NCBI GenBank assembly: GCA_025175895.1
Contig: CM045991.1
Coordinates: 81,331,174-81,395,173, forward strand
DNA length: 64,000 nt
Direction of reading: 5' to 3'
Source: Wurfbainia villosa
Taxonomy: Eukaryota; Streptophyta; Magnoliopsida; Zingiberales; Zingiberaceae
Made by a program: the position numbers and the translations under genes. A model generated the notes under the pieces. It saw only the letters and a list, made by a program, of their open reading frames with translations. It did no database searches and was not told where the DNA came from. Shown here piece by piece: positions 1 to 13,000 of this stretch (position 1 is its first letter; each line of letters begins with the position of its first letter).

Positions 1-442
1 CAAGGTATGTATTTTACCTGAATGGTGGTGTTGTGAGCTATAAGAGTTTGAAGCATGACACAGTCACATATTCTATAATAAAAGGCGAGTATATTGCTAC
101 GTCTGATGCGGTAAAGGAGGTTGTTTGGATCCTAAAGCTCATCAATGAACTTGGGGTGGTTCCTAGCATAGCGGACCCTATATACCTCTATTGTGATAAC
201 AATGGGGCTATTGCATAGGCTAAGGAACATCGCTCTCATCAGTGATCCAAACACTTACTACGGCGGTTTCATCTCATTCGAGAGATCATCGATAGAGGAG
301 ATGTGAGGATATACAAAATATCGACCGATGCTAACATTGCGGACCCTTTGACCATGGATTTGACATAGAGGAAGCATGATGATCACACTAGATCACTGGG
401 TATTAGATATTATAGTGATTGACACTAGTGCTAGTGGGAGAT
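1..442 (+). pseudogene. Copia A RNase H fragment (3' end of polyprotein)
   Basis: This is the C-terminal RNase H region of a Ty1/Copia polyprotein, the enzyme that degrades the RNA template during reverse transcription. The frame reads through residues resembling YCDNNGAIA and LRRFHLIREIIDRGDV, and ends with IRYYSD and a stop just before the PPT. The same blocks occur in Copia B (13,600-14,033) and, inverted, in Copia D. In-frame stops follow NNGAIA, occur near 244 and follow the DPLTMDLT block, so it is dead. The rest of the element lies left of the window. Its 3' LTR follows directly. Confidence 0.9.
434..442 (+). promoter_or_regulatory. Polypurine tract of Copia A
   Basis: Short purine run (GTGGGAGAT) immediately 5' of the LTR start TGTTAG. 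The same motif in the same place is seen in Copia B (14044-14053) and inverted in Copia D. In this class of element it primes plus-strand DNA synthesis. Confidence 0.75.
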
Positions 443-2063
443 TGTTAGTAGTAAGCCTTAGAGTCAATTATGTGATGATTGACTAGGGACTTTTTGTATC
501 ATATTTTATTAATAAAAAGGCAAAGTTTGGTTATTATATTTACTTTATTCTTATGCCAGCCGAATAAATATAATAATGCCCTAGAAAGTAAGTTCTTATC
601 TACAGCACATCAATTGGTAAAATTGATTGTGAGAGGTTGTAGAGGACATTATTCTTAAATATTCCTAGTCAAGCATCAATATACAAGTGCAGTATTAATG
701 CATTGAGACTAGCATGTAGGTCAATTGATGACTTGATCTCACAAGTCATGGATATGTGATATCACGTTGACACATGGGTATATATTAGAGAATATAAACT
801 GAATTGACCCGCCATGAGAAAGTTTCATGGATCATTATATCAGTGTCATAAAATTTCTCATATGACTATTAGTATGAATAGTCTTTAGACTTGAAATCAC
901 TAAGGTTCCTTACATAAGGAGTTATATACTTTGGTATAGTCAAACGTCACCCGTAACAGGGTGGACTATAAAGGTGATCACTGGGTATGTAACAAATTAT
1001 GCAGAGGGATGTGAGTGATGTAGATGGGATCTATCCCTCCTATATGACGGGAGTGATATCTTTAGGCCTCTTGATAAAGTAGGACAACGAAATGCATGGT
1101 TATGCTCAAATGAGTTAATATGAGATATTGAGCTCATTTGTTTGAGTGAGTCTACTTGGGGATCAAGAAACACTAAGATTGATAAGAGGATGACATGGTC
1201 TATGCCTCATTGATCAATCTAGATATCGAGGATAAAAGGACAAGGCCATACATTATAGTAGTCACGAAATGGTTAGGTCGGATCTCGACTTTCTCGTAAC
1301 TTGGGTAGCAATGATGCATTTCTAGATGTCACTTATTACTTATATGTCTAAAGTGGTTTAGAGACATTGCCAACGTTACTAAAACCCACACACAAAGAAC
1401 ATGCTGCTTTGGAGATGAGTTCAATTTAGTTTGACTAAATGAACCATTAGGCTATTAATTGGAATCATTGAGTTAGACTCATTGATTGGGCCAAATTGAG
1501 TTAGGCTCATTGGTTGGTCGAAACTTGAGTTAGACTCAAGTTTCATTTAATTTGAGTTAGACTCAAATTAGGTTGAAGAAGATGAATGGATTTAGAATCA
1601 TCATGCATGATTAATGTAGATTAATCATGCATTAAGGTGGAATACAAAGGGATGCAAAACCTTTGGTATTCATGACCTTTGGTATTCATGGGATGTATAT
1701 AAAAGGTCATGGGTGTTATTCTCTATTAGAGAGGTGAGTTGTTGCTCTTCATCTTATTATCCTCTTTCTTGGTCGAAACCTTCTTGTGAAGGGGTTTGTT
1801 AGCACAATCTTTTCCTCCAAAGTGTGAGTTTGTGAGACAAACGGCGTGTTCATGTGGATACGCATAGAGGCACGAACACTTGAACGTGCAAGAGATCTGA
1901 CGAACCTTAGACAAGCAGGATAAGCTAAGGGCACACATCAAAGGTATACCTATAAGATAGGGCTTTATAGATCTAAACTTGTATGATTTTTTTTTTGCAT
2001 GGATCGCTAAAGGAATCCTTTTCCTACTGCAATTTTATTGTTTATCGCATAGGATTCCCTACA
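443..2063 (+). mobile_element. 3' LTR of Copia A
   Basis: A 1621-bp LTR from TGTTAGTA to CCCTACA. A TATA-like box (TATATAAAAGG, 1696-1706) lies in the expected promoter position. The start resembles the LTRs of Copia B and Copia D (shared blocks such as ATGTGATGATTG and TTGTATCATATT), and the end CCCTACA matches Copia D. The right junction falls inside a Gypsy integrase reading frame. The bases after it, GTATG (2064-2068), would be the TSD, but the partner lies outside the window. Confidence 0.88.
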
Positions 2064-2064
2064 G

Positions 2065-2460
2065 TATGGCTCAGAAGCAGTACTGCCTATGGAGGTGGGA
2101 GTGGAGTCTGCCCGAGTGATGACCTATTTCCCAAGTGATAACAATGTGGCTCGGCATATGGAATTAGACTTAATTCAAGAAAGGAGGGAGGATGCTTTGT
2201 ATAATGCTGAAAGGTATATATCGCAAGTAATTAAATCTTATAATAAGAAGGTAGTGTCTCGTTCTTTTCAGGTGGGAGACTTAGTGCTAAGGAAAGTGCT
2301 GCCCGAGGGGTCTGAAGATAAGCTAGGGCCCAAATGGGAAGGACCCTTCCATGTGGAGAGTCGAGCGGGAATAGGAGCTTATTACTTGAAGGATGCTCAG
2401 GGGAGGCTTTTAGCAAGACCTTGGAATGTGTATCACTTGCGTCCATATTTTAGTGGATAA
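2065..2460 (+). pseudogene. Ty3/Gypsy (Tat-lineage) integrase C-terminus
   Basis: Open reading frame of about 131 codons entered directly from the Copia A LTR junction. It begins YGSEAVLPMEVG, a block typical of Tat/Athila-type integrases after the catalytic core, followed by a basic region, VGDLVLRKVLPEG, the GPY/F-like KLGPKWEGPFHV, and the closing RPWNVYHLRPYF before TAA. The family catalyses integration of the Gypsy cDNA. The N-terminal part is missing because Copia A inserted in this frame and the remainder is left of the window. Tat rather than Athila is inferred from the antisense ORFs downstream. No stop occurs within the remaining piece. Confidence 0.85.
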
Positions 2461-2613
2461 AGCATTGTAACATTTATGTTTTGTTCTTTTAAATAGTACA
2501 ATGTAGAAAAAGTCGTGTATTGTATTGTAAATGTTATGATAAATACAGTTACATTTTTTCAGTATTAGAAGGGAAAGGAAAAGATAGTAAATCAAGAGGA
2601 GTACAATCAATTG
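2461..2613. other. Post-pol noncoding segment of Gypsy element
   Basis: AT-rich noncoding sequence between the integrase stop codon and the left end of the gag-only element G1. Nothing further recognised. Confidence 0.5.
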
Positions 2614-3963
2614 TATTAGAGGATCGTGGCCCAGCTAGAAGGGGGGTTGAATAGCCTTTCGTGTACGATGGACTTCGTTCGCATCTTAATCATCGACAAA
2701 TACTATTAGCGGAGCGGAAATATGATGCTAAACAAGACAATTAAGACAAAACAAGATAAGAAAAGAAAAAAACACTAACAAGATTATGTAACGTGGTTCA
2801 CGACCCTTGCCGCTAATCTACAGATAATTCGTTCGGCGAATCACTCCCTCAAATCCAATCACTAGTCTCTCCTTTAGCCCAAGCAAGGTGGATGTAAACC
2901 TTCTTACAAGAATCACTCCCTCTTATAATATAATTGAAATAAGAGCAAGGAAAAGGAGTGGAAAACGTTTGGGGCACCTGGGAGTATGAATGGGAGTTAA
3001 GCATTAACCTCCCAATAGCCCCCAACCCTTCTTCTTATAGAGAAGAAGGGTTTCTTCCTGTTGGGCAGGCTGCAGTCGACTGATGGCTCCATTAGTCAAC
3101 TACTAGCCATTCTAACGGCTTCTGACTTGACTGAATCACTATCATCACATCCAACAGCTCCTCCATCAGTCGATTGACCAGTCCATCAGTCGACTAATCT
3201 AGCCATCAATCGAGTGATCCAAGCAATCAATCGACTTTTAAACCTTCTGTGCCCGTGACCACCTTGATTAGTTGACTGTCGTCCCTTAGCAATCGACTGA
3301 TGGTGCAACAATCGATTGTCAAACCCTAGCACTCGACTGCTGGGCCAGAAACTAGATAGTCGAACACCGGTCAAGCACTAGTTGAGTGCCATCGACCTAG
3401 AGCAGTCGACTGCTATCTATAGGAGTCGACTGGTGTCGAGTAAAACCTCAAACAAACCATTTGTTTGAGCATCCGACTTAACCAAACATCAGCTAAAACC
3501 TCAAACCACAGTTTGAGTATCCGACTCTTGACTTAGCCATTCAGCCAAGTTCACCTATGAGCTACCATTACAATCACTCAATCTCTCATCTCCCTTGGAG
3601 TCCCTCACCAAAGCTCCCTTCGTCCGACCACGTCCCTTGGATGCACCAAGTGCACGGCTTCGTAATGTCATCCTTCACGTCTCGCCCTAAAGTCTGCTTC
3701 TTTTGGCTTCACTCTAATGCTCCTCGTTCGGCGGTCCCTTGGATGCACCAAGCGCACGGCTTCCGTAATGTCATCCTTCACCGACTCAAGGATCCGAGCC
3801 ATGAGATGGTGAACCCACCAATGCTAACATCAAGCTAACAATGTGTGATTTACTAAGTCCTACACAACTTAAACACACATATCAAATTAACATAATCAAC
3901 ATAACTTAAATCCTTTGCCGCACACATCAAAATCACATCAAACATGAGTTGATTGCCCTAACA
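2614..3963 (-). repeat. 3' LTR of G1
   Basis: 1350 bp, aligning along its length with the LTR at 18160-19510 and with the solo LTR S2 at 28649-29889. It contains several CAGTCGACTG-like palindromes between 3060 and 3440. A TATA-like core (TATAG) at 3036-3040 sits in the loop of a perfect 12-bp inverted repeat. The minus-strand start is TGTTAGGGCAATCAAC. Confidence 0.85.
3024..3052. promoter_or_regulatory. Perfect inverted repeat around TATA-like core of G1 LTR
   Basis: Arm AACCCTTCTTCT (3024-3035), spacer TATAG (3036-3040) and arm AGAAGAAGGGTT (3041-3052) form a perfect 12-bp dyad. On the minus strand the core reads CTATAAG and would be the LTR promoter. The copy in the other LTR (18570-18600) has an imperfect left arm. 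Confidence 0.6.
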
Positions 3964-3977
3964 ATCTCCCCCTTTTT
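3964..3977 (-). promoter_or_regulatory. Polypurine tract of G1
   Basis: The minus strand reads AAAAAGGGGGAGAT directly before the LTR start TGTTAGGG. The same tract occurs before the 3' LTR of G2 at 26388-26401. Confidence 0.85.
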
Positions 3978-5032
3978 GATGTGTGACAATCCGTTTAAGT
4001 TAGGTAAAATATTAACAAAAACACATAAGGAAGATAAACATGTAAATAAAATATGAGTATCAAACACTCCCCTTTAATACATGCAACTCCCCCTTAACAC
4101 ATGCTAATTTTCCCCCTAGCATGATTAACTTAAATTCTACATTTCTCCCCCTTTGACACCATCAAAAACAAAACACACATGTTATATAATGAGATATCAA
4201 AGTCTAATGGAAGAAAAATACCAAAACATGCTGAAAACACCCAAAACAGGTTGTGCACAGTTACATCAGTCAACTGGTTCAGATAAACAGTCGACTGACA
4301 CCTAAGTTTCAGCCTTTTCTGATTTCCGAACCCAAGTTCAAAAATGCACTAAAAATTCCAAAAAAAATCTAATAATCATGAAATTTAGGGAACATATTTT
4401 TGATAAGTCCCTTTATCAATGAAAAATTATTTTTTTGAAAATTCATTCAAATTTTGAAAATAAGGAAAAATCTCAAAAGTTTCAAAATTGTTTAAAGATG
4501 TATCAACATGAAAGCTAGTTTTGCTATAGAAACTTTTCAAAGAATGAACTCTTAGTTTTCAAAATATGAAATGGTTTTAAATCATTTAAAATATCCAACT
4601 ATGATCTATGGGCAATATGTCCATTGATTAAATATTTGCTTTCCCCATAGTTGGTCTATAATTGCTCTATGTTATGACACACCTAATGACCCATCAAAAA
4701 TGTCATAAGCATAAGTGAGTCATTTGTATCATTTTAACATCTCACCCATTGCTATATTATCAATCAAGTTAGCCTTATGGTGAATGTGATATGTACCTAA
4801 GGTATTATACTTAACCATCAATTTTCATGCAATTTCTATCAAGGTTAAGTATCAACCACAACAACCAACATGATCATAACACAAACATTATCATAATTGC
4901 ATATCATGATCATAAATCAAGTAATATCACTACATCCACCATGATTATAAGTCAACTACCCACATCATCATTAGTCAAGCATTTAGTAAGATATTAAATA
5001 AAATCAAGTGTGGTTGACTATCCTAGATTTCT
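3978..5032 (-). other. Noncoding 3' internal region of G1
   Basis: About 1.05 kb of AT-rich sequence between the end of gag and the PPT, where a complete Copia element would carry protease, integrase and reverse transcriptase. I see no pol motif on either strand. Confidence 0.7.
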
Positions 5033-5356
5033 CTAACCTCTAAGCATGGACTTGGGAACCCAATATAAATTCTTTCCAATAGGGTTCACCAAGTACCCCT
5101 TTGGGATCCATTTCCTAGCTATCATTGTTGTTTTAGATTCACCCCTAGCAATTAGACAATGGTAAGCCTTCTCATTCTTTGATCCCTTATATCCTATGTC
5201 CTTCTTGTTAAAACTAGCCCTTTGGCTCCCAATGATCATATTTAAGGTATTGAAGACTATTGTGAATTTCTCTAGGACCTTAGTAAGGAAATCTACCTTT
5301 TCCCTTAAAGCCTTATTTTCTTCTATACATGCATCATTAATACTAAAATAAATACA
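5033..5356 (-). pseudogene. G1 gag, C-terminal part
   Basis: The minus-strand frame contains a Glu/Lys/Leu-rich coiled-coil (ENKALREKVDFLTKVLEKF), then IIGSQRASFNKKDIGYKG and the closing NLYWVPKSMLRG before a stop. SIRE-like plant Copia elements have the same layout at the gag-protease boundary, and G3 (41,622-42,117) has matching blocks. The frame connects with the N-terminal gag at 16765-18101 once S1 and one TSD copy are discounted. Protease would normally follow but is absent. Confidence 0.75.
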
Positions 5357-6658
5357 TGTTAGTTATATATGAGAGATGTCCTAAGGAAATCACCTTATGT
5401 TTGAACCATTTATATGATAAATGAAAAATTCACTATTTGAGTATACATGTTTGCATTATTTGATTAGATCTTAAACTCATTTACTGAATGTCAATAATAT
5501 GATTCACAGCATGAGAGAATTTGTGATTGGATCACAACTAGTGAGTATCTCTACATGTGTAATTGTGATGTGTTGGAATTATCCCTAGTCAATGAATTGA
5601 CGGATTTGGACACCATTAATTCTGTCGAGACTAGCACGAGGTATACTCCTTGGTGTATCCAAGCAGCTGATTCTCACTGGCTGGAGATATTGTGATGTCC
5701 GTAGTTAATCGTGGATGCTAGTTATGGTAAATAGTTCATTGGAGTGACCAGCTGTAAGACTTCATATGGTTCTCTACATATATGGATATGGCAATGAAGT
5801 TCTTACTGCGGCTTAAGTGCGATGTTCCTTTGACTTGCGGTATTCAAGTCATCTTGGTCATGAAGACTTATGCTTTGACATCTTAAGAAAGCATCTCTAA
5901 GGAGATGTAGACCCGGGATGATTGGGTATAAGTCGAAGTGACCGAAGGTGTTTGAATAGCCTATAAAGGATTCAACACTCCTTGCGAGGAGATGTATACC
6001 CATGGCCTCTGTTCGGATTGTTACTAAAGTCTTTGGCCAAAGCATTACATATTTAGAGTAAGGTACTTTAGGATACATGTGCAGTAACTAGAATCCGTAG
6101 GATGAGGAAATGATACTTGGGCTAGGTGTGACATAGTCAGCCTAGTGGGGACTGACACTCTAGACCATCCTAAACCAAGTGGGTATAAGATGCGTGAAAG
6201 GAATGGGGCACGAATCATTATAGGTGCTGAAGGGTTTCAGAAATGGTTCTGGATCAACCATTGATTTTTCGGTTAATTGGGGATAATGATGTACTACTAG
6301 GTGCCACTCATGATCGTTCTATAATTAATGGTTAATTATAGATGACCAACATAAATCGAGAACCTATTTGGTCACAAGCTCAATGAGTGTAATCCAAAGG
6401 ATTTAAAACGAGCTTGAGAATGAGATTCTCAGATTGAGAGAGACTAGGTTTGGTTGGACCAAACAAGCAGCAAGCATGAAATTGTTTCAGTCGCAATGGA
6501 AGCATGGATGGGCCGAGTCTTATGAAGACATGATGGATGAACCAAATTGGTTTGGTTCTAATCCAATGGTGAAGAGTAAACCAAAGGGGTTTGGTTTGTT
6601 CTAAAAGAATGAACCAAAGTTGGTTCGGTTCGTTTTAACTTAAAATAGACCAACGCGG

Positions 6659-8474
6659 TGTTAGTGAAAGCCCTAGAGTCAATCATGTGATGATTGTTGT
6701 ATGGATTTGTTGTATCATATTCCTATATATATAAATGCATGTCTTTATGGTTATTATACTTACTTGTATTGGTGTCAAATAACTAAGTATAATAGCGTCC
6801 CTGAGTAGAAGGTTCTTATCTATATCAATCGATTGGTTGAATCGATAATGAGATGATATAGAGAATACTACTCTTAATCATTCCTAGTCAAGTATTAACA
6901 TTCAGAGAAAATGTTAATGCGAAGAGACTAGCATATAGGTCAACTCGATGACTTGATCTCACAAGTCATGGATATGAGATATCAAGTTGACACATGGGAA
7001 TGCATTGGAGAATGTATACTGAATAACCCACCATGAGAAAGTATCATGAATCGTTATATGAGTATCATATACTTTCTCATGTGACTATTTGTATGACTAT
7101 TATTCCTTGGACCTAAAGTCACCATGGTTCCCTATATAAGGAGTTGTACACTTTGGCTTCATCAAACGTCACCCGTAAATGGGTGGACTATAAAGCTTAT
7201 TACTAGGTATGTAACAAATTATGCAGAGGGATGTGAGTGATGTAGATGGGATCTATCCCTCCTATATGATGGGAGTGACATCATGATTCTTGATAGAGTG
7301 AGACCACTAAGTGCATGGTCATGCCCAAATGAGTCAATATGAGATATTGAGCTCATTTGATTAGAGTGAGTCTACTTGGAGTTCAAGATATAGATTGTAC
7401 AAAGGATGTCATGGTCTATGCCTCAATTGGTCAATCTAGATGTCATGCATAGAGGGACATTGTCACATATTGTGAGAGTAACAATTAGTAGTCACAAAAG
7501 TGATGTTGGATCTCAACATTCTTGTAACTTGGGTAGCAATGATGTGTTGCTAGATACCGCTCATTGCTTATATTTCTAAATCAGTTTAGGAACATTGCCA
7601 ATGTTACAAGAACCTATAGGGTCACACACGAAGGGCAATTAGATGGAGATTAGGTTCATATGATGGACCAAGAGGATTAGGTTCATGTGATGAACCAAAT
7701 TGGATTAAGAGTAATCCAAATTAGACTAATTAAGTTGGACTCAATTTAATTTAAGTGTTGAATGAGTCTAATTTAGATTTTATTCATTAAGTCAATTTAA
7801 ACTAATGAATATAGATCCATTAAATTAAATTGACTTGAATCAAATGGTTGGATTTGATCAACCATGGGAGATAAGAGGTCAAGTTTGACTTGACTTGAGA
7901 GGGAAGATGAAGGGTCAAGTTTGACTTGACCAAATGTCACGTCATGGTGACTTGGCATGGTGCCATCCAATGATGATGTTCCACATCATCATGGACACAT
8001 CATGGTGTGCCACCTCATGAGGGAGACCAAGAGCCATGGCTCTTGGTATTACATGGTTTAAATCTCCTTAATGTGGTCGGCCAACTTATGCATGAGTTAG
8101 TGGTTAATTGAAGGGGATTGAACTTCATCTTCTTCCTCCTCTCTTCTCTAGCTCTCTCCCTCATCCTCCTTTCCGTGACCTCCAAGAGTGCTAGCACACT
8201 CATGGTGGTTCTCTCCACCTATTGTCCATGTGGATACGTGTAGAGGAGTGTACACTTGACACTCTATGAGATCCGGCAAACTGTTTGGACGACCGGGATA
8301 AGTGAAGGGCGTCTCTACAAGGGTAACGCTCTTTTCATGCAGATCTAAGGTAGATCTAGGTTTTCTAAACATGTACATATACTATATTTTTGTTAATCTT
8401 CGCACGGATCCGTGCTCGACTTCCGAGGTTTCCGCAACGCAAAAAGCGGTTTTTACGGCTCGGAAAGTCCAACA
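6659..8474 (+). repeat. 5' LTR of Copia B
   Basis: 1816 bp from TGTTAGTGAAAGCCC to GAAAGTCCAACA. It aligns with 14054-15851 along its whole length with scattered substitutions and small indels. I see no canonical TATAAA in the usual position; ATGGTTTAAATC near 8053 is the nearest AT-rich core. Confidence 0.93.
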
Positions 8475-8475
8475 G

Positions 8476-8492
8476 TGGTATCATAGCCACGT
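8476..8492 (+). promoter_or_regulatory. PBS of Copia B
   Basis: TGGTATCATAGCCACGT starts one base after the 5' LTR. It matches the initiator tRNA-Met-type PBS (TGGTATCAGAGC) except at one position (CAT for CAG). Confidence 0.85.
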
Positions 8493-10073
8493 GCGAAGCA
8501 TACACGTGTTTGGTTTTATAATTTTTGTATTAGATATGAAAAATTACAGATGTGTAAGTTTCTGTAATTTTCCTAATTTTATATATTTTTGTGAGTAATT
8601 TTCTCCAAGAGTCGAAGCAACAAGTGTTTGGACACTTGTAGGCTTCAACCACCGAGAAAAACTCTCTGAAACGGCAAATTTTCGCTTTAGTCTTTTGGGA
8701 CAGCACCTTAAGGCACTGTAAGATCAAGATGGGACACTCGCGAGATTCATTTTTTGAGTATGAGCGCTGCTCCTAACCCCGCAAGGGGCATTGGCCCGTG
8801 ATCACGCCCAAAAATCGCTTTGCAGGACCATTGTGGAGATGTGACTCATAAAATTGAAAAAAAAAGAAAATTACAAAAATTTATGTAAAATACATAATTT
8901 AGAATTATGTATTATACTGTGATGGTCATGGCCCAAGAACCCCAATGTGATTGGATAAAATGTGTTGTAATTCATAATATGGCTTGCGCGCCGTTTTTGT
9001 GTTGTGCATGTTGTATATGATATACGACCTGCGCGTCGTGCCTCTCCTTTTTATATTCCTATTGTAAATAGTTTTTAGACTCGAATGTAACTCGAGTTTC
9101 ATGTTTGTAATGTACAAAATGAAGTGGTGGAAGATCCACTTGTAGACGGAGTTACGAGGAGGGTGCCGATGACACATGGCGGTCAAAGGAGGCGCTTGGA
9201 GAAGCCGCTAACCCTAGGTTGACCGTCCGATCTTCTCATTGGCTTGAGAAAATTGTAGTAGGGCCATGACCTCATCAAAAATTAATTAAATAGTATATAT
9301 ATATATATATATATTTTTTCTTGTATGTATGTGATGCATGCTAGTATGTTTTTTCTTGTATGTATATGATGCATGCTAGTATATTTTGCTTATATGTATG
9401 TGATGCATGCTAGTATAGGGTAATTAATGAGTATATGATACACATTCATGATTAGATTATATGTTAATCAAGTCAACTCGAAATGCCTACCAAGTTTTGA
9501 TACCCATCACTACCTTGATCATTTGTTGTTGTTGAATCTTCCAAAGTAGAGCACGCATATTATCTTGGTAGGGTGCGGAGGGACAATCTTGGTCCCGCCT
9601 ATCAAAGATTGGGTGAGAATAAGATCAATTAGATTGAGTGAAACTAGTTAACTCAATTGGATCGGGTAAAACTATAGGCATATTCCAACGGTTAGAAAGA
9701 TAGGATAAGATTACATTTACACTAAATCTTAGGCGATTTAGCCAAAGCTAACTCAAGTTCTTTTGTAAATGTGGATCTTGATCCTATAAACAAGAGTTGC
9801 ATAGAGATGTAATCGGTAATTTGTTACCTACCGATCATACTAAGTCTTGGGCGATTTAGCCAAAGCTAACTCAAGGCGTGGTATGATGTGGATCTTGTCC
9901 CGCGAGAATTATAGCTAGTTTGTATGAATCTAGTAATGTGGTTTGACCACATCCATGACTCGATTCTATAAAATTCCTATAATTCAGTGGGAGCATCATT
10001 TAATTAAAGGTCTAATTAAATGATAAATGGAATATGATATTTACTTTTTTCATTGTTTATGTTGTAGATTGTC
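8493..10073 (+). other. Leader (5' untranslated region) of Copia B
   Basis: About 1.6 kb with no credible ORF. It holds a TA microsatellite (about 9294-9314), three copies of a unit containing GATGCATGCTAGTAT (9322-9417), and a two-copy repeat containing CGATTTAGCCAAAGCTAACTCAAG (near 9733 and 9852). Similar motifs occur inverted in the leader of Copia D (59,970-60,530), so these are family features. Confidence 0.7.
9294..9417. repeat. TA microsatellite and 3-copy leader repeat
   Basis: A (TA)n run followed by three units of about 35-45 bp, each containing TGATGCATGCTAGTAT. Copia D carries related GATGCATG-type units at about 60,440-60,530 on the other strand. Confidence 0.7.
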
Positions 10074-13000
10074 ATGTCATCAAACACGAACACTCTCTCC
10101 CTGCGTTCTGTCCTTGAGAAGGACAAGCTCAATGGAGCTAATTTCCTAGACTGGTACAAGAATCTGAGAATTGTTCTCACACAAGAAAGAAAATTGTACA
10201 TCCTGGAGCAGCCCATTCTGGAAGCACCTCCTGCCACTGCCTCGCGAGCTGACCGAGATGCTTACAAGAAGCATCAAGATGATGCATTAGATGTGTCATG
10301 CCTCATGCTCATGACCATGAACTCTGAGCTTTAGAAGCAACATGAGTTCATGAATGCTTTTGATATGGTTGAACATCTTCGTCAACTGTATCAAAGACAA
10401 GCAAGGTACGCGAGATACGAGATCTCTAAGGCACTGTTTCAGTGCAAGATGTAAGATGGGACTCCCGTAGGTCCATATGTACTCAAGATGATTGGGTACA
10501 TAGAGAACCAACAGAGGTTGGGATTCCCACTTGGCCAAGAACTGGCCACTGACTTGATCTTGCAATCCTTGCCAAAAAGCTACAATCAATTTGTCATGAA
10601 TTATAACATGAATGAAATTGATAAGCCACTACCTGAGATGCTTAGGATGTTGAGAACTGCTGAGCTCAACCTTAAGAAGGCAAAGCCCGACTCCATTTTG
10701 ATGGTGCAAAAGAAGAAAGGCAAGAGCAAGCCTAAAGATAAGGGAAAGTCCCAAGCCAAGGGCAAAGGAAAAGCACTGAAATCAAAAGGAGGGGTGGCCA
10801 AGGAAGGGACTTTCTTCCACTGTAAGGAAGCTGGACACTGGAAGCGTAACTGCAAAGCATACTTGGAAGATCTTAAGAAGAAGAGAAGTGAGACTTCTAC
10901 TTCAGGTATATATGTTATAGAAGTCAATCTATCTATTTCTTCATCGTGGGTATTTGATACCGGATGTGCTTCTCACATTTGTACTAATGTGCAGGCGCAG
11001 AGAAATAGTAGGGCATTGACGAAGGGCGAGGTAGACCTACGAGTAGGCAATGGAGCAAGGGTTGTTGCTGTTGTTGTAGGAACTTATTTTCTATCTCTGC
11101 CCTCTGGGCTTGTACTAGAATTAGATGAATGTTGTTATGTGTCTGCTCTTACGAAGAACATAATTTCAGTTTCTTGTTTAGACAAGAAAGGCTTTTCATT
11201 TATAATAAAGAACAAATGTTGTTCAGTTTATTTAAATGATATGTTATATTGTAGTGCACCTCTAATAAACGGACTCTATATTCTAGACTTAGAGAACCCC
11301 ATCTATAACATTAGTACCAAAAGGATCAAGTCAATTGAGTTGAACCAAACCTATCTCTGGCATTGTCGCTTAGGTCACATAAATGAGAGTCGCTTATCCC
11401 AGCTCCATAAGGATGGGTTGTTGGACTCATTTGATTTTGAATCATATGAGACATGCGAGTCTTGCCTTCTAGGCAAGATGACCAAGACTCCCTTTAGTGG
11501 ACACAGCGAGAGAGAAACAGACTTGTTAGTACTTATACATAGTGATGTATGTGGCCCTTTCAATGTTGCTGCTAGAGGTGATTATAGGTACTTTATTCCA
11601 TTTACTGATGACTTCAATAGATATGGTTATGTGTATCTGATGACACATAAGTCAGAATCCTTTGAAAAGTTCAAAGAATTCAAGAATGAAGTACAAAACC
11701 AGCTTGGCAAGAGTATTAAGATAGTTCGATCAGATCGAGATGGTGAATACCTTAGTCATGAGTTTTGTGACTATCTAGCTGAGTGTGGGATTCTATCCCA
11801 ACTCACTCCTCCTAGAACACCACAGTGGAATGGTGTATCCGAAAGGAGGAATCGTACCCTATTAGATATGGTACGATATATGATGAGTCACATATATCTT
11901 CCTATATCCTTTTAAGGATATGCTCTAGACACAGCAGCCTTCACACTTAACCGTGTTCCATCCAAAGTTGTGATAAAGACACCATATACGATATGGACAG
12001 GGAAATATCCCAAGATGTCTCTCATGAGGATTTGAGGTTGTGAGGCTTACGTTCGACGTCAAGTCTTAGACAAACTGGGACCCAAATCCGATAAGTGCTT
12101 TTTTGTTGGATATCCCAAGGAGAAGAAGGGATATTACTTTTACATTCCCAGTTAGCACAAAGTGTTTGTGGCAAAAATTGGGGTATTTCTAGAAAGGGAC
12201 TTTGTTTCTAGAAAAACTAGTGGGAGTACGTTCGATCTTGAAGAAATTCAAGATATGGACCATAGCACTGAGGTCGATATGGAGGTTGAACAGGAACCAC
12301 AAAGTATTGTGGATGATGAGATTATTACACAAAGAGTTATGGAACAACAACCTGTTCAGGTAGACCTATCTCTTTGCAGGTCTGATAGGGTACGTCATCA
12401 GCCTGAGAGATACTCATTTCTCTTGTCTGACCATGATGACGTTATGCTCGTTGAGAATGAGCCTACCTCATATCAGGAAGCTGTTATGAGCCCAGATTCT
12501 GAGAAATGACAAGAGACCATGAGATCCGAGATGGAATCCATGTACACCAACCAAGTATGGACTTTGGTTGATCCACCTGAAGGCGTCAAACCCATTGAGT
12601 GTAAGTGGGTCTTTAAGAGAAAGACTGACATGGATAGACTTACGCATACCTATAAGGGTTGATTGGTATCTAAAGGTTTCAAGAAAATTCATGGTATTGA
12701 CTATGATGAAACATTTTCTCCAGTTGTGATGTTTAAGTTCATTCGGATCATGCTTGCTATTGCAGCGTACCACGATTATGAGATCTAACAGATGGATGTC
12801 AAAACTGCATTTCTGAATGGAAACTTGCTCGAGGATGTGTACATGACAGAACCTGAGGGTTTTGTAGATCCACAACATACTGGCAAAGTATGCAAGATGC
12901 AAAGGTCCTTTTATGGGCTAAAGCAAACTTTTTAGAGCTGGAATCTTCAATTCGATGATGCAATCAAACAGTTTGGTTTCATCAAGAATGAAGATGAACC

